Assembly (NCBI GenBank): GCA_036583965.1
Contig: JAZBQD010000019.1
Location: 1,727,006 to 1,791,005, forward strand
Origin: Prunella strophiata
Taxonomy: Eukaryota; Chordata; Aves; Passeriformes; Prunellidae
Reading direction: 5' to 3'
Length of the DNA: 64,000 nucleotides
Below are positions 50,901-63,265 of this stretch, piece by piece. The notes under the pieces are model-generated. The model searched no databases. It was not told the DNA's origin and worked only from the letters and a program-made list of their open reading frames with translations. Every line of letters begins with the position of its first letter. The stretch's first letter is position 1. A program made the position numbers and the translations under genes.

Positions 50901-51397
50901 GCTGCAGTGGTGTCATTGGTTCTGGGGCTGGAAAAGGATTGTTCTGTGTGCCTGAGCTGTGAGGAGAACTTGCTGACACTGTGTGTGGAGTTCAGAGTTT
51001 TGTACCAATGCAGTCCAGTCTGGAAAATATAAAAGCTGAAAGTAAAGGCATCCTGTGCCCTGGGGATGGCATCTCCCAGCTGGTGCCTTTGAGTGACCCA
51101 GATCTCCCTGTGCTGAACTCACCCTGTCTCCTGTCATCCCACAGAATCCCCTACGGCTGCCACCTCCTCCCTTCCCACCTCTGTAAGGATCTGGAAGTGG
51201 CCAAAACGTGTCGCTGTGGGAGCGCCTGCCTGAGCAGCTTCATCCAGATCACGGTGACCATGAACCTGCACCACGTGGCCCACACCGTGGTGCTCGTGGA
51301 CAACATGGGCGGCACCGAGGCCCCCGTGCTCTGCTACTTCTGCTCCCTGCACTGCTACTCGCAGTTCCTGGACAGGCACCTGCAGAGCAGCGGCTGA
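44541..51397 (+). CDS. LRR1: leucine-rich repeat protein 1, CUL2 substrate receptor, with apparent frameshifts
   Basis: Substrate receptor of the CUL2 ubiquitin ligase that ubiquitylates MCM7 when replication forks terminate, so the CMG helicase is removed from chromatin. Exons: 44,541-44,719, 44,793-44,891, 48,155-48,883, 51,145-51,397, with CAAG/GTGGGG, CAAG/GTGGGA and CACAG/GTAAGG donors. Exon 1 encodes the N-terminal PH-like part (LQCEVEVLSR), exon 2 VERLFTRFVEEGKATVRL, exon 3 about six leucine-rich repeats (LRKLDLSHNHIKQLP and similar), and exon 4 the cysteine-rich C terminus (CRCGSAC, CYFCSLHCY). The homologous protein is about 414 residues, and the exons would give about 418. The frame needs three single-base corrections: between the ATG and CTGCAG (44,544-44,548), in ACCCCGG near 44,708-44,711, and at 48,740-48,743, where a TGA appears as sequenced. 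Conservation of both sides argues for consensus error over a dead gene. Confidence 0.93.
44950..45185 (-). repeat. CR1 LINE 3' fragment (antisense)
   Basis: 'cacccctgccatggcaggga', 'tggccttgggcactgctctg', 'cccagccaggaattcccaat' and 'tgggagccattccctctttt', lying just after exon 2. Confidence 0.8.
46705..46862 (-). repeat. CR1 LINE 3' fragment (antisense)
   Basis: 'gaatcccaggctggtttggg', 'aagccccatccagcctggcc' and 'catttccaggggtccagggg'. Confidence 0.8.
47438..47690 (+). repeat. CR1 LINE 3' end (sense)
   Basis: 'tgcccctggatccctggaag', 'tgcccaaggccaggttggat' and 'gaaggtgtccctgccatggc', ending near 'cccttccaacccaaactgtc'. Confidence 0.85.
50621..51053 (-). mobile_element. solo LTR, TGATGCC family, in LRR1 intron 3
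   Basis: 433-bp LTR with TGATGCC at its left end and GGCATCC (one change from GGCATCA) at its right end, flanked by the 4-bp duplication TGTG (50,617-50,620 and 51,054-51,057). It lies antisense to LRR1 and ends 92 bp before exon 4. It shares 'aagtagggatttatt' and 'ccttgggcagca' with copies 1-3 but is more diverged and has lost most of the 32-bp internal units. Confidence 0.8.
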
Positions 51398-51946
51398 CAG
51401 CGCCGGGCTGGGGCAGGACCTGGAGGAGCCTGGAGCTGCTCTCACCCGGGGTTCCCTGCTGAGACAAATCCCCCTGGCAGGCAGGGAGGGCTCTGGGCTC
51501 TGCTCTGCTCGGAGCACAAAGCCACGCTGAGCTGCAGGGAGCCTTCCTTAGAATGTATTCCCCTCCTCCTGTTTTCGGGGCTGTTGTTCGTGGGGTCAGT
51601 GGTTCCTTCCTGAAGGACAAAGTGAATTTCAGTTTATCCCAACCTCACCCAGGGAGCTGTGAGCCCTGCAGGGCCAAGCCTGCACTCCACTCCTCCCACT
51701 GGAGCAGGAATCACATCCAGACCTGCTATGGAATCCCAGGTGCTTCTTTTTTTAAAGGTTCTGTTACAACATTCCCACCTGCAGCAGGGACCAGCATTGC
51801 TGGGTTTTTACCAGAGCAAATGTTTGTTTTTGGGGTTTCTCTCTTTGTGATACCAGAAATGTCTTTTTTCTAAATATGTGCCTGAAACTTTGTTTCTTAA
51901 TCCTCCTGTTTTAACGATTCTGGAATTTGTTTCACTGTGTTGACTT

Positions 51947-51952
51947 ATTAAA
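51947..51952 (+). promoter_or_regulatory. LRR1: LRR1 polyadenylation signal
   Basis: ATTAAA about 550 bp past the stop codon, followed by a T/G-rich stretch ('tgtggattgtgttttgtctg'). Confidence 0.6.
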
Positions 51953-51979
51953 TTTTGAAGCCCTTCTATGGATGTGTGG

Positions 51980-52800
51980 ATTGTGTTTTGTCTGAGGGGT
52001 TTTCCATCCAGTGTATTCCAGGAATTAACTGCTGGTATTTTTCTGGGGATGACACCAAAACGTTGAGAATATCCACAAATTCTTTTATTTCTCCATGCCT
52101 GGGAGATGGGAACAGCAGGGAACAAATACTTGTGATTCTAGAATTAATTAATGTGAATTCTTAAATTCTTACAATTCAATAATGGGTTCATAATGCTAAT
52201 CTTTCAAATCTAGAATTATTTTATTTTGGGAAGTTTTTAGGAATCTCATTCCCTGGGACATGGGATGGCTTGGAGGCAGCACCCTGAGTGCCTCCAAGCT
52301 GGGGAAGGTTTAGTTTGGATATTGGGAAAATTTCTCCATGGGAAGGGGGTTTGGCATGGGGCACTGATGGAGTCCCCATCCCTGCAGGAATCTAGGACAG
52401 TTTCCTTATCTTGTTCTTGCAATTCTGGAATTATTTTACTCTTACATTAATGTTGAAAACTTCGGAGTCATTTTATACTTACGATTCAAGAATTAATTCA
52501 TCTGAATTTTTTAATTCTTACCATTCAAGAATGGGTCCATAATACTAATCTTTCAATCTCAGAGTTATTTTATCTTATTCTTTCAGTCCTACAGTGATTT
52601 TACCTTATTCCTGCATTTCTAGAATGATTTCTCACCTTATTCTTGTCATTGCAGAATGCTTTTTTTTCAAACCTAGTATTCACTTATTCTTTATGTTATT
52701 CCTGCGAATCTCGACTGGTTTCCGTGTGTTTTCCCTGCATTTCCAGAGTTATTTTCCCTTTTTTCCCAGTCCCGAAGGATTTCGCTGCCCCTTCCCGCCC
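51980..52800. other. LRR1-MGAT2 spacer with degenerate AT-rich repeats
   Basis: Between about 52,125 and 52,700 the phrase 'attctagaattattttatt' recurs in diverged copies. Two longer stretches, 52,125-52,230 and 52,475-52,580, share the order 'gaattaatt', 'tgaattcttaaattctta', 'cattcaagaatggg-cataatactaatctttcaa' in pieces. A short CR1-like fragment ('ggaaaatttctccatgggaa') lies near 52,250-52,390. RPL36AL, a mammalian retrogene at this place, is absent. Confidence 0.7.
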
Positions 52801-52816
52801 TCCCCTCACGCCTTGG

Positions 52817-52843
52817 CCCCGCCCCCTCTCGGCGCCGCCCAAT
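52817..52843 (+). promoter_or_regulatory. MGAT2: MGAT2 promoter: GC box and CCAAT box
   Basis: CCCCGCCCC at 52,817-52,825 and CCAATCAGAG starting 52,839 form a proximal promoter only 13 bp upstream of the CAG array. Transcription would therefore be expected to start inside the region now occupied by the array. Confidence 0.65.
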
Positions 52844-52854
52844 CAGAGCGCGGT

Positions 52855-55384
<2,530 letters not shown>

Positions 55385-55489
55385 GGCTCCTCCTCGCAGC
55401 GCCTTTTCTCCTTGAGTTGTCCCATTGTGTCTTTTCCAGGCACACACGTGTATAAACAGCATTTATGAGTTGGTTTCTGCTTTAATATG

Positions 55490-55495
55490 AATAAA
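55490..55495 (+). promoter_or_regulatory. MGAT2: MGAT2 polyadenylation signal
   Basis: AATAAA 106 bp past the stop codon. Confidence 0.75.
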
Positions 55496-55612
55496 CATTC
55501 TTGTTAAAGGTGTCCCAAAATAGTAATCTCTCATGTTTGGCAACCACGTTTTGGAAACGGGTGACAGTGCTGCAGCCCCTACGCAAAAAGTGACCTGCTG
55601 CTGTGTTTGCTG

Positions 55613-55646
55613 GGAGGAGGAGGAGGAGGAGGAGGAGGAGGAGGAG
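55613..55646. repeat. (GGA)n microsatellite
   Basis: Eleven consecutive GGA units just after the MGAT2 3' end. Confidence 0.9.
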
Positions 55647-56680
55647 AACACTTTTAAGTGCATCTTTTTTGGTGCTTCTGAGCTCTGGTGGTGCCTGGGG
55701 TCCCACCCGGGGTCATCTCACGCCCGATCCCCGAGTCCCGGTTCGGTTGCGCTGTGTCGATGAATATATGAAGGATGAAAACACAAATAAATCCCATTGT
55801 TTTTACTACGATGTAGATAAATATATGATTTTTTTAGTTCTGCCGAAATAAAAATTCCGTTGTTTTGTAAGCCTAGAGAAGTTTTTGATTGTCAGCAAAA
55901 AGATGATGTCACCTCGTGTTCCTAAAAAGTCAGGATGGGAAGGAGGGGGGAGTTTCTCTTCTTTAATCCCGAGGGCTGGACACGTGCCATCACTCCTTCT
56001 AGCAGTGTGCATTTAACTTCATTAAATTTTTAATGATACTCATTAATTGAGGCAGAAAAGAGTAGCAAATTGGTAGCACAGCACTTCTTTTGTTTGGACT
56101 TTTTTTAAAAAAAGTTGTTTCAAATTAGCTGTGTGAAAACTGCGGCTGTGTGGTGGGAAGGGGCTGAGCTGGGGCCACGGAGCCACGTGTGAATGCTCCA
56201 GCAGCTTTAATGGCACTCCTCTGTGAACTCAGCTGTGGCAGAAGCACCTCAGCAGCTTTTGTAGAACACAGAAATATGTCAGAGAAAGAAAATCCTGGTT
56301 TTTTTTTCTTTTTCCAGGGGTTATTTAACCACAATTATGCAAGGTAATTGCTCTGTGTTCTGTTCCACTGGGTCAGGGCTGCTGCTGAAGCTGTGCTGGT
56401 GCCTCACCCTCAGAGACCTCTCCCAAAAAGCTGACGGGGTTAAGCTGAGCCCAGCAAAGCTCCAGCAGGATGTGCCACCAGGGAGGGAAGGGCAGGTGTT
56501 TTGGGCAGCTGTGGCTCCTGCTGAACTCTGAAACCACACACCCAAACTGGTGTTTCACACAGAAATGTGACAGCAGTGCCAGAGCAGCCCTGAAACGAGG
56601 CAAAATTAACTCTCCTCTAAAGCACCTCTCAAACAAAAACAGAAGTTGGTTCAGCAGCAGTGAGAAAGGGGAAGAGGAAG

Positions 56681-56686
56681 TTTATT
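56681..56686 (-). promoter_or_regulatory. DNAAF2: possible DNAAF2 polyadenylation signal
   Basis: TTTATT on plus (AATAAA on the gene strand), 649 bp past the DNAAF2 stop codon. It is the only clear candidate I noticed in that interval. Confidence 0.4.
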
Positions 56687-57334
56687 ATTAGATGTGTTCT
56701 CTTGGTTATTCTGCTTTAGGGAGATGAGAAACACTAAAACTCGAGGGAAACTGAGAAAAATAAATCTAATCTGGCTAAAGAGAATCCATTTCACCAATTG
56801 TAAATACTTCAGAGCAGACATGCACCCAGAGGATGTTTTTGTGCAATGGAATTTGTTCAGCTGGGGGATATCTGGGTGCTGCAGATCTGAAGCACAGCAC
56901 TAGGATGGAATACAGGGTACAAATGTTGATTATTTCTAGGAGACTAATTAGAACTTCTCCGGGTAATTAGAAATTTCATTTGATTGCTAAGAATCACTGC
57001 GAGTTTAATCCTGCAGTTATCACAAAATGAAAGGTTTGGAAAATGATGACTACTGCTCAATTCCCGAGGGAGCCATTAGACTGAGGATATATACAAATAA
57101 TCCCTGAAACGTGGGAAGAGAATAAAAAATTTATGTAAACAATAAAGATACATTTTTTTCCAGGAGCTCAGAGTCACCTCCAACTGCAACTTTTCTTATA
57201 AGTAAAATTATCGCCGTTAGAAAATTGTTAACAATGAAAAGTTTTGGTGTTTTAGTGGGAACCCACGGCCTCCACCAGCACATGGAAGTCAGAACAAGCA
57301 TCGAACAAGAGCAGGAGATGCTGAAGCGATGGGT

Positions 57335-60030
57335 CTAGTCCAGCTCGTAGAGCAGGGAGCTGTGGAAGGCCACGGGGCAGTGCGTGCGGTGCTCGCCGAG
57401 GACGCGCTCGCTGCCGCCGGGGCTCACCTCCCGCAGCACCGGCGAGCCTGCCCCGCTGCCCGGGCCCGGAGCTGCCCCCTGCTCCTCACCCCCGGCACTC
57501 TGCAGCTCTCCTGCCTTTCCTGGGGCCGGGGCCGAGTCTCCTGCTGCAGCAGCACTTTCTAAATCGGGCTCGGTCCTGGCAGATCCGCCGGGAATCGCTG
57601 AGCCGGCGGCAGGAGGCTCACGCTGCAGACAATGCTGTGAAGCACAGGCGGCTTTTCCCATTGTGGGGGCCGGGCTGGATCCCGCAGCACCTCCCCGGGC
57701 TGCGGGACACTTTGTTTCTGCCTTTGTTTCGGGGTGGTTGCCGTCGGTCTTTCCAGCTCCCCCTGAGCTGCCAAGTGTTCCTTGTCCATCAGGTTCCTGT
57801 GGCTGTCAAGGAAATAAATGAACTATTTTATAGCTGGAACAAACTGTGCACACAAAGACGGGAGAGATTTGTTTCTCCAACAGCTCAGCTCTGCTGGGAT
57901 AGGGGAAAGTGTCCCTGCCCGTGGCAGGGGGTTGGAAGCAGATGATCCTTAAGGTTCTAAATCAGGTTCTGATTCCATGATTCTCCTTCTAGAAGCCAAG
58001 TGAGCGGGTGCTGAGGTTTTCCTGCTCTTGTCTGGAGTGTGGGAATGAGGGACGGGGAGGTCCCTCTGCTTGCCCAGGGTTTCCTGCTTTCCTTTCCAGC
58101 AGCAGCCACTCCCCACACCCAGCCTGAGCCCCAAATCCCCAAATCCCAGCCGCAGGGGATCTCAGCTCTTGTTGCAAGGTTGGAACCCTGCAATTAGGGA
58201 AATTCCTGGCCTGCAGGGCTAATCTGGGAATTGCAGTTTGCCTCGGGAGAGGAGGAACCAGGAGAGGTGCTGTCCCAACAGCCCTTCCCCCATTTCACCA
58301 TTACTGGGAGTTTTGGCAAAAAACCTGCTGGTAATTCATAGGTGCCTGTCAGTGGAGGGTCAGGATCAGGTGGGATCTGTCCAAGAGCAGCTGGATTCTT
58401 GGATTCAGAGTCTCTCTCACACCCCCAAACCACAGGAAACATGAGAAACACCACTCAGGCCTTTCCAAACTGGACAATTCTCCCACATGAACCCACTCAT
58501 GGAATGCCCTGAGCTGGAAGGGACCCTCAGGAATCACCAGCTCTGTGTTGGAGGTTTGTATAAATGGGACGGGACTGCTGGGATGTTTTTTGAGTTTTAT
58601 TGTGGTATTAGTCTTATTATGTGGTTGAGATAGTTGAAAGATGGTAATAGTTTACATCTTGTTAGTAGTAAAGATTTTTCTGTTACAGAGCATTTTAAAA
58701 ACTTTCTAGCCAATAGCATACTAAACATATTTTTCTACAATCTTAAAGTCTATCTTAAACTATTATTTCATATCCTTACTTACTATACCATTATACCTTT
58801 TCTACTTTAAACTTTACAACTAACTCTAAATTCTCTGCTCTTCCTATTTTTCAAACCTACTTTCACAACTTTCTAAAAATCCTCTTACCTCTACTCTATT
58901 TCCCACAAACTCCAGCTCCTGGCCCCACACAGGAGCAGGAATGGGATGATTTAAGGTATCCCAGCTGCCCTAAGGTCCCAAAAGGGACTCATCTGCTCTC
59001 CAACACTCAGAATTTCATTTTTTTGTGTCCAGCCCACAGCAGCTGTGAAAGTCAAGCTGGATCCACGATCTTTGGGAAACTCCTGGGGCCTCCAGCCCAG
59101 CTCCAGAGGTCCTGTGCTTCCTGTGAACTTGCCTCCCAATAACCCAGCTACTCATTAACCCCAGCTGCAGGCACAGTCCATGGACCTGCTTCTTCCTGCT
59201 CTTCATGTTCCCTTTAAGAAAAATTCCATCTGAATTTTGGATGCAGTGCCTACCCAGAAACCCCAGTGAACGTGGGGGGTTTGCCTCACATTTTCCTCCT
59301 TACAAAATGAACATTTTGATTTCTTCATCTGTCCATCTCTTTTGCCAAGGGAGGACAGTTTAATCCCATGGCAGATCCCAGAAACAGCCTGGCTTGTCCT
59401 AGACAGGGGAAGGAGAGCCTGAATGAGGCCTCAAACTACAAGGATTGAATTTGAGACCAGTGTTTAAGATTAATAGCCTCATGTTTAATTATCTACACAA
59501 CAGGAACCCACCAAGTATTCCAATACATGAATTGAATAAAGATGAGGCAGGATTCTTCCCAGACAAAACCCTCTAGGATTTCTCTACCTGTACAAGGCTG
59601 AGTGGGTGAGCTATTCCTGCAAGGAAAAAGCACATTTTTAAATTATTGGATCACAGTTCTGCACCTTCCAAGTGAGACAGAGGAGGTTTCAATCCTTTGG
59701 TCACATGAAATGGCACAAACACAAGTTTTACTTCTGAAAACTGACATTTACACTTGCAAATAACCCCAGTCCTGGGTTTTCCCTGCTTCCTCAGGACAAA
59801 ACAGGAACAAAGCTGTTTCAGTGGGATTTGATAGGATCTTGCAGAAGAACATAAATCAGCCTGTGCTGCTCCTGGGTCCTTACCTCCACCCTGATTTGAA
59901 TTCTGTCCTCAGTAACATCCAGCACTTCAATTAATGGCTGGCTTTCCAGTGCTGATTGGGAGCAAGGGGAAGGGCAGAAAGCAGTGCCTAGAAATCCATC
60001 AACGTTCTCCTCACTGACAAACAATCTCTC
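57335..60030 (-). CDS. DNAAF2: dynein axonemal assembly factor 2 (kintoun), last two exons
   Basis: Cytoplasmic co-chaperone, partner of HSP70/HSP90, that pre-assembles outer and inner dynein arms for motile cilia. Exon at 59,884-60,030 (49 codons, acceptor TTCTTTAG, donor GTGGAG/GTAAGG) encodes ERLFVSEENVDGFL and PLIEVLDVTEDRIQI, clearly the vertebrate segment that one human isoform skips. Final exon 57,335-57,802 starts after CTTGACAG, is in phase, and gives 155 residues ending in HCPVAFHSSLLYELD and a TAG stop; the middle is low-complexity, rich in Gly, Ala, Pro and Glu. The terminal LLYELD motif is the best conserved part. The large first exon with the PIH1 domain is not found up to 64,000 and should lie further on. 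The gene is convergent with MGAT2, as in human. Confidence 0.92.
57886..57988 (+). repeat. CR1 LINE 3' end (sense)
   Basis: 'agtgtccctgcccgtggcag', 'gatgatccttaaggttct' and 'tctgattccatgattct', inside the last DNAAF2 intron. Confidence 0.7.
58495..58548 (-). repeat. short CR1 fragment (antisense)
   Basis: 'catggaatgccctgagctgg' and 'aagggaccctcaggaatcac'. Confidence 0.5.
58549..58905. repeat. AT-rich retroelement-like block
   Basis: T-rich plus strand with many 'ttaaact/ctttaaac' phrases, the reverse-complement texture of the blocks at 27.8-29.05 kb. It sits directly after a short CR1 piece. Family unknown. Confidence 0.35.
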
Positions 60031-61105
60031 CTAAAGAAAAAGAGAAACAACAGCAGGTTATGTTCTTTTTGTGCTAAACTTCAGGGGTATTTGGGCTAAA
60101 AACTCACTGCAAAGAAAGCCAGGACAGCAATTCCCAAGCTCCACAGCACACTCAAGTCTTGACAGAGAAATTCTAAGGCAGACATTCAAAGAATGAGGTG
60201 AAGTGAATTAAAACCAGTGCTTAGCTAATTTTGCTTGAAAGTACAAATCTGCATCGTGTCAAATATAAAAGAAATATCATTTCTTTCTTTGGATGGGTGA
60301 CTAATACATAGATTTAGACTCTCTCTGAAAAATGATTTGTACCAAGCTCGTTCCACCATCCTCACCTGGCTTAACACCAGGAAGGTGTCAGACTGTTGTG
60401 GGTTTGTCTCCTGGCTGTCTGCAGAAAACACAAACACCTCCTTGGAGAGGCACTGCAGGATCTTCACTCCGAGATCAGAGCTGGAACACTCAGGGCTGGA
60501 TCCATTTCACACCCAGCCACTGAGGCTGCTCTGATCTCCATGCAGACAAGCCAGTTGGAAAAAAAAAACACACACACAAAAAAAGGAGAGGTATCCACAG
60601 GCAGAGACACAGCCTGGGGTGTGTTTCCAGGCTGTTCATAAACAACCTCAAACGTGTTGCTACGGGTTTAGAGATTTAAATCAGTTACAGGCAATTAAAG
60701 GTCCTGAAATATATCCTGGAGGGGCTGTTTCATAGGAACTGCAGAGCCTTCCCTGTCCTTGTGTTATTCACACATCATCTGTGTAGGCTGAGGGGAAGGA
60801 CAGACAAAATAAAAATGGTCTGACCTGGAGGAGTAGTTTAGGTTCTGGGAATTACCTTCCTTATTTAATTGAAAATAACAGGGACAAGTTGCAAACCTTC
60901 CACATGAAGTCACACTTTTCAATTTCTCGGTCCAGTTCAACCTTCTTGTCAATCCAATGAAAGTTAAATTCAATTATCACTGACATCTTGCAGACCAAGA
61001 AGCAAAAAGGCAATTCTGCACATTTTTGGCCCCCTGTGGATGGAGCCTTATGCACAGCCAGATGTCACATTGTGTCTGAGGTACAAAATTTAACTGTTAT
61101 CTTGA

Positions 61106-61126
61106 AAAAAAAAAAAAAAAAAAAAC
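61106..61126. repeat. A run
   Basis: About 21 consecutive A. Confidence 0.9.
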
Positions 61127-61744
61127 CAGGATTGGAAAAATAAGCCAGAGTCCTATTTTTCCCACTGGTTAAATTAGAAATCACAATATGGAAAGTCATA
61201 ACACACATATTGTTGGTTTTCCAAGGCAGAGGATTGGATTCATTTTCTATCCAGAAAGATTACAATCCAGGCAAAGAGCCAGCACTGGATGCTGGGATGG
61301 TTTGGGGAGAGATTAAAGTGCAGCAGAGCTGCCCTGACTGAAAACCCTCTCACAACATCCCTACTTCTTGCATTTCTGCATGCAAAGCCAAAAATTCTTA
61401 TTCCCTCGTGCTGCATCCTCTCTGCCTGCCAGAGAGGGATGTGCCAGAGCTTTGGGCTGTGGAAACACTCTGCAGAGTTCAGGGGAAGGTGTCAGAGCAC
61501 AGAACAGGGCAGGGGCTGCAGACACAGAGTCTCTGCAGCACCAGAACTCCCACAAGCTCCTGAACTCCATCCTTGGGTGGCTCAGGAGAAGAATTCCCAG
61601 CTCTGCTCTGGATTGCTTGGCCCACAGAGCACAGACAGACAGCTCAGCCTCCCCTGCAGGAGATTTGGGATTTTGGTGCCCTGCCTGCACTTCCAAGGAG
61701 AGCAAAGCACAACCCTCCTCACCCAGCAGAAAAATCAAAGTCAG

Positions 61745-61915
61745 GGAACCACAGCATGCTTTGGTTGGAAGGGACCTTACAGCTCATCTCATCCCACCCC
61801 CTGCCATGGGATACATTTCAGGACCTTTAATTACCTTCCACTAGACCAGGTTACACCAAGTCCCATCCTACTTTTCCTCCATCAAATGAGGAAAATGATC
61901 TCTTTTCCCTCTGAA
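61745..61915 (-). repeat. CR1 LINE 3' fragment (antisense)
   Basis: 'tttggttggaagggacctta', 'cccaccccctgccatgggat' and 'ccactagaccaggttacacc'. Confidence 0.8.
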
Positions 61916-62211
61916 TCTGCCTCTGGCACCCATGGCTGTGTGAGGGACACCCTCTCCTCCTCAGAGCAATCAGCACTTTGCAATTTGGCAACAAATGCCC
62001 TGAATCTTTCTGGAGAATTTCTTCCTGATTAAAACCAAAAGAATTTGTTTTCTTCATAGAAAATACAGTTAGAAAAAGAAAAACTGAATGGGAAGTCTAA
62101 TATCAGGAAAGGTTTTTCCTTTCCTGGTGCTGGCACTGCCCAGGCTCCCCAGGGAATGGGCACAGCCCCGAGGCTGCCAGAGCTGCAGGAGCTGCCAGGG
62201 ATGCCCAGGGT

Positions 62212-62308
62212 GGGGTTTTTGGGGGATCTGGGCAGGGCCTGGAGCTGGATTCCATGATCCCTGTGGGTCCCTTCCAGCTCAGAATATTCCATAATTCTAT
62301 GATTAATC
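62212..62308 (+). repeat. CR1 LINE 3' end (sense)
   Basis: 'cagggcctggagctggattc', 'catgatccctgtgggtccct' and the short terminal repeats 'ataattctatgatt'. Confidence 0.8.
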
Positions 62309-62499
62309 AGGACTTTAAATGAGGATAAAGAGTAACCACTGTTGCTCCGTTAATTCTGACTCACTCCCCAAGCGAATTTTACCAAGTTCCACCCCAGCCC
62401 AACACCGAATTCCCAGAAGTATTTACCATTTTATATTCACCATTTTATCCCATCCCTACCCCATGGCCTGCCATAAATCATGGGCCTGGGATGTTTGTT

Positions 62500-62900
62500 G
62501 TCAGTAAGGTGATTATCATTAGCCTGTTCCACCAGGCACTGTAACTCAGACTTTGCATTCACAGGGAGCACACACCGAGGCATTTATATTACTGCAGATG
62601 TTATCAGAGCACAGACCTTGGAAAAAAATGATTCAGGAATTTATTCTAAAGCCTGCTCTGCCTTCCAAGCCAGAGCAAACAGAGGACAACCATCTGCAGC
62701 TGATTTCAATGACCCTGTAAAATAATTCTTCAATTTAAGCCGTTTATTTTCTGGTATTTATGATGCTCTCTTAGCAACTTCGAATTTAATTTGTTTTTCC
62801 CTGCACACACTGTCATCTGCTGTTTGGTACACATTCATTTTTCCCTGTGACTAAACTGAGACCAAATTAACATAAACGTTAGCAGGGATGACTTTGGTTT
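62500..62900. other. candidate conserved non-coding element in DNAAF2 intron
   Basis: Repeat-free: 'aaggtgattatcattagcct', 'catttatattactgcagatg', 'tttaagccgtttattttctg'. Texture call only. Confidence 0.28.
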
Positions 62901-63124
62901 CTGGAACACTTCATCATTCAAACCCGTCCTTGTGTCCCACAGAGCTGAGCTGCTCCCCTCCCGGCTGCCCTCAGCACTCACATGGCTTTATTCTGCTTTA
63001 ATTTCTCCAAATTGAAGACACTTCCCATCCAGAGTTACCTCCCACACAGGCTGCAAGTTTGAAAAGCAGGACAGATTTCAGGCTTAAATTATTTTGGTGG
63101 CTCGTGTAATGAGAGGATCAGGGA

Positions 63125-63265
63125 ATTCAGAATGGGTTGGGTTGGGAGGGATTTAAATCCCATCCAGTTCCAACCCTGCCATGGGCAGGGACACCTTCCA
63201 CTGTCCCAGGCTGCTCCAAACCCAATCCAAGCTGGCTTTGGACACTCCCAGGGATGGGGCAGCCA
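63125..63265 (-). repeat. CR1 LINE 3' fragment (antisense)
   Basis: 'gaatgggttgggttgggagg', 'accctgccatgggcagggac' and 'ggctttggacactcccaggg'. Confidence 0.85.

Larger units (their letters stand above)
55500..57334. other. MGAT2-DNAAF2 convergent spacer
   Basis: Holds the 3' ends of both genes. A (GGA)n run lies at 55,613-55,646. The remainder is AT-rich unique DNA, and no further gene is seen. Confidence 0.7.

Noticed and set aside
51980..52800. RPL36AL gene expected from human synteny
   Set aside because: No ribosomal L36a-like coding sequence on either strand; it is a mammalian retrocopy.
57559..57789. Alternative minus-strand frame in the DNAAF2 last exon
   Set aside because: It lacks the conserved LLYELD end and is out of phase with the preceding exon, which ends in phase 0.
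60366..60490. Minus-strand stretch encoding KILQCLSKEVFVFSAD with a GTGAGG donor-like end
   Set aside because: Looks exon-like, but it matches no part of DNAAF2 or POLE2 that I know and has no convincing acceptor. Kept as unassigned intron sequence.
60894..60995. Minus-strand stretch encoding FHWIDKKVELDREIEKCDF
   Set aside because: No family recognised and the donor (AAG/GTTTGC) is weak. Probably chance, although transcript data could change this.
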